From a virus, in the IMG/VR virus record IMGVR_UViG_3300030329_000158, positions 1-24,868 of that record: a stretch of DNA of 24,868 nt; one strand, given 5' to 3'. The notes under the pieces are model-generated. The model saw nothing but the letters and a program-made list of their open reading frames with translations. It did no database searches and was not told where the DNA came from. Below, piece after piece: positions 1 through 5,843 of the stretch. The position numbers and the translations under genes were made by a program. The first letter of the stretch is position 1; each line of letters opens with the position of its first letter.

Positions 1-9
1 CAATCTAAT

Positions 10-63
10 GGGGTGGGCAGCTGGAGCTAGCAGTTAAATAACTATAAACAGCTAACCCACCCC
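10..63 (+). repeat. Long-armed inverted repeat (hairpin 1)
   Basis: GGGGTGGG at 10-17 is perfectly complementary to CCCACCCC at 56-63. After a small internal loop (C opposite AA) the stem continues with AGCT (19-22) against AGCT (50-53). The loop holds a second small inverted repeat, AGTTA/TAACT, around 32-43. The 3' arm directly abuts the 15-bp box at 65-79, and there is no T-tract, so it is not a normal intrinsic terminator. It could be a structured transcript start, a processing site or part of an origin. Confidence 0.75.
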
Positions 64-64
64 G

Positions 65-79
65 ACAATTATAATAGGG
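65..79 (+). promoter_or_regulatory. Repeated 15-bp box, copy 1 (candidate phage RNAP promoter)
   Basis: ACAATTATAATAGGG occurs here and again, identically, at 150-164. The form, an AT-rich stretch ending TATAATA followed by GGG, resembles the initiation end of T7-type promoters (CTATAGGG). It lies just upstream of the phage RNA polymerase operon. The assignment to the phage polymerase is inference. The TATAAT inside it could also act as a host -10, although I see no -35 at the right distance. Confidence 0.5.
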
Positions 80-110
80 TTTTCAAGTAGAAGTATGGTA
101 CCGTAAGACT

Positions 111-119
111 TGATATAAT
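111..119 (+). promoter_or_regulatory. Extended -10 element, candidate host promoter for the RNAP operon
   Basis: TGATATAAT is a perfect extended -10 (TG-N-TATAAT). No good -35 is visible 16-18 bp upstream, which extended -10 promoters can tolerate. In T7-like phages the RNA polymerase gene must be transcribed by the host enzyme first, so a host promoter here makes biological sense. Transcription would start near 126. Confidence 0.45.
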
Positions 120-149
120 CAGACCTCTAAACTTCAGGTTCTGTTCCCT

Positions 150-164
150 ACAATTATAATAGGG
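150..164 (+). promoter_or_regulatory. Repeated 15-bp box, copy 2 (candidate phage RNAP promoter)
   Basis: Exact copy of the box at 65-79. Here the GGG extends to six Gs, which form the 5' arm of the hairpin at 162-236. If this is a phage promoter, the transcript would begin with a G-run that folds at once. A third, degenerate copy (ATAATTATAGG, 238-248) abuts the far arm of that hairpin, but its AGGAG doubles as the ribosome site of the gene at 256, so I do not count it as a promoter. Confidence 0.5.
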
Positions 165-236
165 GGGACTACGATGTGGTGCCTACCAGAGCCCTCAAGA
201 ACTCGACACAGAGTTGATGTAAGCGTTAGTCCCCCC
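162..236 (+). repeat. Long-armed inverted repeat (hairpin 2)
   Basis: GGGGGGACT (162-170) pairs perfectly with AGTCCCCCC (228-236). The stem continues with ACG (171-173) against CGT (224-226), leaving a single bulged T at 227. The 50-nt interior contains a second stem, AACTC (200-204) with GAGTT (211-215). No T-tract follows. The arms begin inside box copy 2 and end just before the AT-rich sequence upstream of the first gene. Confidence 0.8.
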
Positions 237-255
237 GATAATTATAGGAGATGTT

Positions 256-531
256 ATGTCTGATGATCATAAGTTAGGTACTTGGGACACCGAAAAGAAC
301 TGGCGTAGAATGAAAGAAGATCAACGAGCTATCCGAGAAGGTAAGAAAAAATATGTACCTAAGCTTTACAAGGACACACCTCAAGGTGGTAGTGGTGCTG
401 GTAAAGGCGATCAGTATCGTGCTGTAGATAAAGAAAGGTATGATTTGAATTATGATTTAGCCTTTGGAAAAATTACTAAAGAAGAACATGCAAAAAGGAT
501 GGCTGAACTAGATGACAACTCAATGGAATAA
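256..531 (+). CDS. Small conserved phage protein with GKGD...NYD...FGK motif
   Basis: This 91-residue, highly charged protein is soluble, with no membrane segment. Its ATG has an AGGAG five bases upstream. Residues about 49-72 carry the pattern GKGD-xx-R-x-VDKE-x-Y-xx-NYD-xxx-FGK. From memory this recurs in many small tailed-phage proteins of unknown function, so it is probably a real conserved family. It is the first gene of the RNA polymerase operon, and its end overlaps the RNAP start by 20 bases, which suggests translational coupling. In T7 this position holds early host-takeover genes, but nothing in the sequence shows that role. Function unknown. Confidence 0.8.
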   Translation: MSDDHKLGTWDTEKNWRRMKEDQRAIREGKKKYVPKLYKDTPQGGSGAGKGDQYRAVDKERYDLNYDLAFGKITKEEHAKRMAELDDNSME

Positions 532-2956
532 TTTAACCAAGAGTCAACAGAACGAAAGAGATTCATGGCAACGTGTTCTTGAAGAAGATATGCTAATGAC
601 TTCTTGTTCTAGATACTGGAAAGATTATGGACGTGCTCCTGATGAAGGCATACCTGAACAACAACTACTAGATGCTGTTGTTGATACACTATCACCTTGT
701 TATCAAGAGTGGATAGATAAAGTATGTGCTAATCCTAAGACACCGCAGTGGGTACATCCACTAGTAGCTGTAGGTGCAAGGAAGATGGCTGACCTAACTA
801 TAAGATGTTTACTTAAGGTATGGTTAACACCTAATATATTCGGTTATAAATTTGCTGAACAACACAGCCCACCTACTGCCCAGATATTATCTAACTTAAT
901 ATCGCAAGAGGTTATTAATATTGTGGGGTTTCAAAATGCAAAAGAAGAGTATAAAGAAGACTGGCGAATGCAATCTAAGTTCATAAAGAACTGGACTCCT
1001 AAGAGATGTATTGCTTTCGCTAAGAAAATGGATGCTATTCCTAAGATGACACTAAAGCAAAGACAAGACTTTGGTCATCACATGATTAGGATAGCAGAAG
1101 AAAGTAATGTTATAGTTTCACAGAGGCATAGACGAAAGACAAAGCGTGGCTATAGAAATTACTTATACATAGAGTTGGCACCTGAGATATTAAAAGATCT
1201 ACACGAGCAACACTACTTATTAGAAATGTCTACATTATTATATAGACCTATGGTAGTACCGCCTATTGATCATACATTATCAGCATCAGGTGGTCACTTA
1301 ACTCCTCATATAAGAAAGCCTGTTGTGCAGAAGTATAGATCTAATCTATATGAAGATGAAAAACTAGAACAGAAATCATCTGAACCATCACAGTTAGTAC
1401 TTGATGGTGTCAATGCTTTACAAAAAACTGAATGGACTATTAATGATAGAGTTCATGAAGTTATGAAGAATCTATTTGAGAACAATACAGGTATAGCTAA
1501 CCTACCTTGCTGTAACTTTGAAGAGTTTATGTTTAATGATGAGTATCCAACTGATGGTACTAAACAAGAGCAAGCTGTATGGTGCCAACACCGTGAGGAA
1601 ACTTGGGGTAATTGGTACAAAGAAGAACAGGCTAGAGGTAGGATGTTTGTACGACTCAAACTAATAGAGCGTATTAAGAGGTGGGGCTTCTTTTATATGC
1701 CCTACACTTTAGACTTTAGAGGTAGAGCTTATTCTGTATGTGAGTTACTATCACCACAAAGTTCTGATATAGACCGTGGTCTTATTATGTTTGCTAATTC
1801 AATGGAGCAAACTGAAGAAGGACTATACTGGCAGAAGATATACCTAGCCAATCTATTTGGTATGGATAAGCTACCATTCGATGACAGAATTGAATGGGTA
1901 GATAAACATTGGGACATCTTTGAAAGTATTAATAACGATCCTTACTCTGAACATTTCTGGGTTGACTCTGCTGTTAAAAAGAATAAATCTTTTCAACGAT
2001 TAGCTGTTATCTTTGATATGTTTAGAACAGATGGATTAACACAAGTACCTGTGCATGTGGATGGTAAGTGTAATGGCTCACAACATTGGGCTGCACTTAT
2101 GAGAGATGAGATTATTGGTACATTAACTAATGTATTACCATCAGACGAACCACAAGATCTTTATCAGTATGTAGCTGATAAAACTACAGAGTATTGTAAG
2201 TTTCATCTTGATGAGAATGAATACTATGAACAGTTTATGGATCATTGGGATGATGGAATAGATCGTTCGGTAACTAAACGATCTACCATGTGTGATTCAT
2301 ATGGCTTGACATTCTATGGTATACAAAAATATACTAGGACAGAAGGTCATGTTGACTGGATCCCTAAAGAAAAGCGAGGAGGTGCTGTTGTTGAGTTAGC
2401 ACGTGCGATACAAGCAGGACTTAACACATCACTTGAATCGCCTAACACAGGCAAGGCTTACTTAAAAGAGTTAGCTAGTATTGCTTGTGATAATAATAAA
2501 CAACTTACTTGGTGGACACCATCAGGCTTTAAGGTTGTACATGTATATAATAAGACAGGTTCAAGAAGATCATTAGCAAAACTATTTAATAATAAAGAGT
2601 TGCAATTCTTCTTTAGAACTAAGGACGTAGATGAGAGGGCTGTTAAGCAAGCTATCTCCCCTAACTATATACATTCGTTGGATGCTGCACATATGTTTCT
2701 TACTATCTTTGCATTTATTCTTGATGGGTTTAAGGATATGTCAATGATACATGATTCATTTGGTTGTCATGCTCCATTAATAGGTAAGCTTAATAAACAT
2801 ATACGTGAGGAGTTTTGTAAAATGCATTCCAAAAATTTGCTAGAAAATTTTAGAGCAGACATTAAAACATTAACTGGTACAGAATTGCCAGAAGTTCCAG
2901 AGACTGGTGATCTGGATATTAACGACGTACTTATTTCTTTATTCTTTTTCTCATGA
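512..2956 (+). CDS. T7-type single-subunit DNA-directed RNA polymerase
   Basis: This 814-residue enzyme (T7 RNAP has 883) would transcribe the middle and late phage genes from phage promoters. Conserved elements in order are PMVVPP near 246, the DFRGR motif near 401, catalytic Asp517 (VHVDGKCNGSQH), KRSTMCDSYG with Lys589 and Tyr597 (equivalent to T7 Lys631/Tyr639), SPNYIHSLD near 716, and the second metal Asp748 in MIHDSFG. The C-terminus ends in FFFS, comparable to the FAFA foot of T7. The promoter-recognition loop region (about 675-705) differs from T7, so the promoter will differ too. It starts inside the preceding gene and ends in an ATGA overlap with the next. It is intact with all catalytic residues present. 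Confidence 0.98.
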   Translation: MTTQWNNLTKSQQNERDSWQRVLEEDMLMTSCSRYWKDYGRAPDEGIPEQQLLDAVVDTLSPCYQEWIDKVCANPKTPQWVHPLVAVGARKMADLTIRCLLKVWLTPNIFGYKFAEQHSPPTAQILSNLISQEVINIVGFQNAKEEYKEDWRMQSKFIKNWTPKRCIAFAKKMDAIPKMTLKQRQDFGHHMIRIAEESNVIVSQRHRRKTKRGYRNYLYIELAPEILKDLHEQHYLLEMSTLLYRPMVVPPIDHTLSASGGHLTPHIRKPVVQKYRSNLYEDEKLEQKSSEPSQLVLDGVNALQKTEWTINDRVHEVMKNLFENNTGIANLPCCNFEEFMFNDEYPTDGTKQEQAVWCQHREETWGNWYKEEQARGRMFVRLKLIERIKRWGFFYMPYTLDFRGRAYSVCELLSPQSSDIDRGLIMFANSMEQTEEGLYWQKIYLANLFGMDKLPFDDRIEWVDKHWDIFESINNDPYSEHFWVDSAVKKNKSFQRLAVIFDMFRTDGLTQVPVHVDGKCNGSQHWAALMRDEIIGTLTNVLPSDEPQDLYQYVADKTTEYCKFHLDENEYYEQFMDHWDDGIDRSVTKRSTMCDSYGLTFYGIQKYTRTEGHVDWIPKEKRGGAVVELARAIQAGLNTSLESPNTGKAYLKELASIACDNNKQLTWWTPSGFKVVHVYNKTGSRRSLAKLFNNKELQFFFRTKDVDERAVKQAISPNYIHSLDAAHMFLTIFAFILDGFKDMSMIHDSFGCHAPLIGKLNKHIREEFCKMHSKNLLENFRADIKTLTGTELPEVPETGDLDINDVLISLFFFS

Positions 2957-3183
2957 GTCATTTAATAATTAGTAATGAACATGACATGGAAGTTCAAGTT
3001 GAATATGTAACAGAGATAGCACGAATGAATAGTAATTCTACTATAGATATATCTTTTCCTTCGTCAGACTTTGCTAGATTATTCATGGAAAACTTAATGA
3101 AGAACTTTACAAAAGAAAAGATCCGTAAAGATTGCGGGTTACATCTTATTTTAAACATACCCCCGGAAGAAAGGAGCCTTTAA
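2953..3183 (+). CDS. Hypothetical protein, 76 aa
   Basis: The start codon overlaps the RNAP stop (ATGA), so it is coupled to the polymerase gene. The protein is small and soluble, with alternating beta-like segments near the N-terminus (HLIISNEHD, EVQVEYVTEIAR) and a charged amphipathic stretch around residues 45-58. No cysteine cluster, signal peptide or membrane helix is present. I do not recognise the family. T7 encodes small host-RNAP inhibitors near here, but there is no sequence evidence for that function. Confidence 0.75.
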   Translation: MSHLIISNEHDMEVQVEYVTEIARMNSNSTIDISFPSSDFARLFMENLMKNFTKEKIRKDCGLHLILNIPPEERSL

Positions 3184-3416
3184 TGGTAACACCTAACGGT
3201 AAATACTATGATTACAGATTAGATAAAGGTCTTAATGAACTGCAGATTATGCACATGAACGGTGAGATAGACTTACATGAACCTATTGAAGCATACTATG
3301 AAGAGTATGATAAGAAAGGCAAGCCTATCCCAGGAACTAGAGTACGCAAGGATCTACCTTCTATTGCTCAGCAATGGAAGACTGATCACAGTAAACGGAG
3401 AAACAGTAATGGCTAG
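3183..3416 (+). CDS. Hypothetical protein, 77 aa
   Basis: The start is the ATG at 3183, which overlaps the previous stop (TAATG) and has AAGGAG about seven bases upstream. A longer reading from an upstream TTG is less likely because it overlaps the previous gene and lacks a ribosome site. The product is charged, beginning MVTPNGKYYDYRLDKG, with a basic C-terminus (KTDHSKRRNSNG). There are no membrane segments and no recognised motif. It overlaps the phosphoesterase start by eight bases, and GGAG in its last codons serves that gene. Confidence 0.75.
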   Translation: MVTPNGKYYDYRLDKGLNELQIMHMNGEIDLHEPIEAYYEEYDKKGKPIPGTRVRKDLPSIAQQWKTDHSKRRNSNG

Positions 3417-4062
3417 AGTATTATGCATAGGTGATATACACCTACCTGCAACACACGAAGATTATCTAGGATTTATTAAGAAGTTAAAGAGAAAGTATAA
3501 GACAGACACGACAGTATTTATTGGTGATATTGTAGACATGCATGCTATCTCTTATCATCAAAAGAATCCTGAACTACCTAGTGCTATAGATGAGCATGAA
3601 GCCGTAGTCAAGGGATTGAAAGCTTGGAAGAAAGCATTCCCTGAAGCATATGTATGTATAGGAAATCACGATGAAAGAGTACACAGATTATCAGCAACTG
3701 CAGGAATACCCTCGGTCTATCTTACAGACTATAAAGAACTGTATGATACTCCTGGTTGGGACTGGGATTATGATTTCTATATTGATGGTGTTCAGTATAT
3801 TCATGGTACTGGTCTTAGTGGTCAACAACCTGCGTTCACTGCTGCACAGAAACTAGGACACTCAGTAGTAATGGGTCATGTCCATAGTGTAGCTGGAGTA
3901 AAGATACAACAAACAGTAACGAAAAGAATCTTTGGAATGAATGTGGGGTGTGGAGTAGACATGAATCATAAAGCTATGAACTATTCCAAGGCTCATCTCA
4001 ATAAGTCCGTGATATCAGCGGGAATAATTATTGATGGAATTCCAATTTTAGAGTTGCTTTAA
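3409..4062 (+). CDS. Calcineurin-like metallophosphoesterase
   Basis: This 217-residue protein has the full metallophosphoesterase signature: GDIH (Asp9, His11), GDIVD (Asp40, Asp43), GNHD (Asn86-His87-Asp88), His132 in YIHG, and GHVH (His157, His159). It should bind two divalent metals and hydrolyse phosphomono- or diesters. The start at 3409 is fixed by GGAG at 3397-3400 and puts the first motif at the N-terminus, as usual for the family; longer readings upstream give no domain. The substrate is unknown. It is too small and lacks the cap of SbcD-type nucleases, so nuclease, nucleotide phosphatase and RNA 2',3'-phosphodiesterase all remain possible. Last gene before the promoter at 4054. Confidence 0.9.
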   Translation: MARVLCIGDIHLPATHEDYLGFIKKLKRKYKTDTTVFIGDIVDMHAISYHQKNPELPSAIDEHEAVVKGLKAWKKAFPEAYVCIGNHDERVHRLSATAGIPSVYLTDYKELYDTPGWDWDYDFYIDGVQYIHGTGLSGQQPAFTAAQKLGHSVVMGHVHSVAGVKIQQTVTKRIFGMNVGCGVDMNHKAMNYSKAHLNKSVISAGIIIDGIPILELL

Positions 4063-4091
4063 TTTATATCTATGGTATAATACGTAGATAT
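4054..4091 (+). promoter_or_regulatory. Sigma-70-type promoter with overlapping inverted repeat, upstream of ssb
   Basis: TTGCTT (4054-4059) and the extended -10 TGGTATAAT (4073-4081) are separated by a 16-bp spacer. The -10 core lies inside a perfect 7-bp inverted repeat, ATATCTA (4066-4072) and TAGATAT (4085-4091). That is a classic arrangement for an operator that would block polymerase binding, or for a transcript-start hairpin. Transcription would begin near 4088 and drive the ssb operon. No regulator gene is recognised in the window. Confidence 0.7.
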
Positions 4092-4125
4092 TAACAACAG
4101 GTCAGAAAACAAAAGGAGAAATTAA

Positions 4126-4638
4126 ATGAAAGCATTTGTAACTGACACACTTAACGTAAAGTGGGGACACCTACATCGACCGGATGATAAGTTCGGAGCA
4201 GACTCAGCAAACCATAACGTCACAGTAATTGTGGACGATGAGCTTCAAGCAGTACTAGATAACCTTATGAAAGAATCTGGTGCCAAGAAGATCAATGGTA
4301 TGCGTACTGATGATGATGGTGATACCTTACTCAAAGTAAAGACAAAGACATTTGTCAAGAAAGGTGAACAAACATTCCCCTGTCGTGATGCCAAAGCTGA
4401 AAAGACTGAAGCAACACCATTCGGTGGAGATAAAGTTCGCCTTCGATTAAACCCCATGGTTCTTGATCGAGACAACTCATTAAGTATTTATCTTAATGGA
4501 TGTCAGATCATTGAGAAGAACGCATCAGACACTGGTGGTTTCGCACCAACTGATGGCTTCGATGGTTCTGAGTACACTGCACCTACCCCAGAGAGCAGTA
4601 ATACTGAGGCAACTGAAGTCGAGGATCTTCCATTCTAA
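4126..4638 (+). CDS. Single-stranded DNA-binding protein, T7 gp2.5-like
   Basis: This 170-residue protein (T7 gp2.5 has 232) should coat single-stranded DNA at the fork and recruit polymerase and helicase. The body is a beta-rich OB-type sequence, followed by a Ser/Thr/Gly-rich linker (about 130-160) and an acidic tail ending EVEDLPF. An acidic tail with a terminal Phe is the protein-interaction tip of both gp2.5 and bacterial SSB. AAGGAG lies seven bases upstream of the ATG. It is the first gene behind the promoter at 4054-4091 and is coupled by TAATG to the resolvase gene. Assignment rests on the tail, size and position more than on a strong body motif. Confidence 0.85.
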   Translation: MKAFVTDTLNVKWGHLHRPDDKFGADSANHNVTVIVDDELQAVLDNLMKESGAKKINGMRTDDDGDTLLKVKTKTFVKKGEQTFPCRDAKAEKTEATPFGGDKVRLRLNPMVLDRDNSLSIYLNGCQIIEKNASDTGGFAPTDGFDGSEYTAPTPESSNTEATEVEDLPF

Positions 4639-5015
4639 TGGAGTGGAGGTTTCCTATCAGCCCAGTGGCAGCAAGTAGACCCCGTGTGTCAAAGCACGGG
4701 GCTTACTTCACTGGTGCTTATAAAGAATATCGTAAGGTTATGCGAGAGTTAGTTCCCGAAGTGTTGGGAGAATTCGAACCGATAACATATCCACTAAGTG
4801 TAGACGTAGAGTTGTATGTTAAAAGACCGAAGACTACTAAGCTTGGTGCTCCGAGGGCGGACATAGATAACTATCTCAAAGCAATATTTGATAGCATGAA
4901 CGGTATACTTTGGGAAGATGACACTCAGATACGCCAAGTATATGCAACTAAGCAATGGGCACAGCCTGATGAGGATGGCTATTTTATATTAGGAGTTAGT
5001 GAATGGAAATCGTAA
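4638..5015 (+). CDS. RusA-like Holliday-junction resolvase
   Basis: At 125 residues the length is typical of RusA (about 120). The start has SRPRVSK (13-19), and the catalytic core PRADIDNYLKAIFDSMNG includes Asp75, Asp77 and Lys81, equivalent to Asp70, Asp72 and Lys76 of E. coli RusA. WEDDTQI (Asp94/95) follows as the third metal ligand. It should cut four-way junctions during replication and concatemer processing. It sits where T7 has gene 3 endonuclease I, an unrelated resolvase, so it looks like a non-homologous replacement. It overlaps the ssb stop (TAATG), and its 3' end contains the ribosome site and start of the micro-ORF at 5003. Confidence 0.9.
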   Translation: MEWRFPISPVAASRPRVSKHGAYFTGAYKEYRKVMRELVPEVLGEFEPITYPLSVDVELYVKRPKTTKLGAPRADIDNYLKAIFDSMNGILWEDDTQIRQVYATKQWAQPDEDGYFILGVSEWKS

Positions 5016-5065
5016 TAGACTATGATGATGGAATGACTATTATAGATGATGGAGATGGCGATTGA
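5003..5065 (+). CDS. Putative 20-residue acidic micro-ORF
   Basis: MEIVIDYDDGMTIIDDGDGD is read from an ATG with a clean AGGAG seven bases upstream (4991-4995). It overlaps the end of the resolvase gene, and its stop overlaps the next start (TGATG). Eight of its 20 residues are acidic. It may be a real microprotein, or it may mainly deliver ribosomes to the next gene (coupling leader). The strong SD and the tidy overlaps at both ends favour translation; function unknown. Confidence 0.5.
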   Translation: MEIVIDYDDGMTIIDDGDGD

Positions 5066-5331
5066 TGCAGTTAGTAGAGATAGTTTGGAAGGATATCATA
5101 AGACCCGAAGAGACGTGGTTGTTTAAAGATGATGTTATTAAACTACGACCTGCAGTCATAACAACCGTTGGATGGATAGTAGACGAGAGAGCAGAGTCTC
5201 TTACGGTTGCTAGTTCAATGGGTGATGATCAACAGTTAGGAGATATTAATTGTATACCTAGGTCTGTGATCATAACAATAAAGAATTTAGGAGATACACA
5301 TGAAGAAGATGTTAACATACCTATTCTTTAG
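5065..5331 (+). CDS. Hypothetical protein, 88 aa
   Basis: The ATG overlaps the micro-ORF stop (TGATG), and GGAG at 5051-5054 is well spaced. A TTG one codon earlier is possible but less likely. The protein is soluble and beta-like: MQLVEIVWKDI at the start, then RPAVITTVGWIVDE, SLTVASSMGDD and IPRSVIITIKNL. The pattern suggests a small all-beta fold. No catalytic motif is recognised. Its last 32 bases overlap the lipoprotein gene, which starts inside it. Confidence 0.75.
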   Translation: MQLVEIVWKDIIRPEETWLFKDDVIKLRPAVITTVGWIVDERAESLTVASSMGDDQQLGDINCIPRSVIITIKNLGDTHEEDVNIPIL

Positions 5332-5695
5332 TTTCTTATTACTAGGTTGTGCTAGTACACCTAAGTGGTACGAGTCACCTATGTCACCATCGGCTATGAC
5401 TACCGAGGCTATTAGTAGTCCTGTTAGTACATGTAGTCCGATGCTTGGATGGCTTGGTGGAATCTGTACACTTAGTGGTATGGCTTTACTAGTAATAACG
5501 GGCGGAAGAATGGGATGGAAGCCAGTCATTGGTGGAATTATTTTTATCGTAATCAACTATGCATTAGCAAGGTATGCTAGTTGGATATTCCTACCTGTAG
5601 TTATAGCAACTGCTGCTATATCCCTAGCTTGGGCAGGTAAAATTGTATGGAAGATTGTCAATGATGACGATATCAAATTAAAGGAGATGTTTTAA
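5300..5695 (+). CDS. Predicted phage lipoprotein with membrane helices
   Basis: This 131-residue protein opens with a type II signal peptide: MKK, a hydrophobic core (TYLFFSFLLL) and the lipobox LLGC with Cys17 as the lipidated residue. After a Ser/Pro/Thr-rich linker come three hydrophobic stretches at about 48-67, 75-90 and 95-117, then a charged tail. It should sit in the host envelope. AGGAG precedes the ATG at 5300, inside the preceding gene. It could act in lysis (though outer spanins lack extra helices) or in superinfection exclusion; neither is shown. It is unusual in a replication operon. The TAATG overlap couples it to the next small membrane gene. Confidence 0.8.
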   Translation: MKKMLTYLFFSFLLLGCASTPKWYESPMSPSAMTTEAISSPVSTCSPMLGWLGGICTLSGMALLVITGGRMGWKPVIGGIIFIVINYALARYASWIFLPVVIATAAISLAWAGKIVWKIVNDDDIKLKEMF

Positions 5696-5838
5696 TGTAT
5701 TGGATTAACGATATACTAGGAACAATATTCTATTCAACCACGGTATTCATGACGGGTGCCCTCTTGGGTAAACCGATGTGGTGTTGGATGTGCAAGCGTT
5801 GCTCATTCATGCGTGGTGAATGTAATAAAGGAAACTAA
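5695..5838 (+). CDS. Small membrane protein with cysteine cluster, 47 aa
   Basis: It starts by TAATG overlap with the lipoprotein gene, with AAGGAG at 5681-5686. One hydrophobic segment covers about residues 3-26, followed by a cysteine-rich tail (Cys30, Cys33, Cys36, Cys43) spaced CxxCxxC...C, with basic residues between. The tail could bind a metal or form disulfides. With the lipoprotein before it, this looks like a two-gene membrane unit. I do not recognise the family. Confidence 0.65.
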   Translation: MYWINDILGTIFYSTTVFMTGALLGKPMWCWMCKRCSFMRGECNKGN

Positions 5839-5843
5839 AGTAA

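Noticed and set aside
238-250. Third copy of the 15-bp box
   Set aside because: Only part of the box matches, and its AGGAG is the ribosome site of the first gene. It may be a coincidence of AT-rich DNA.
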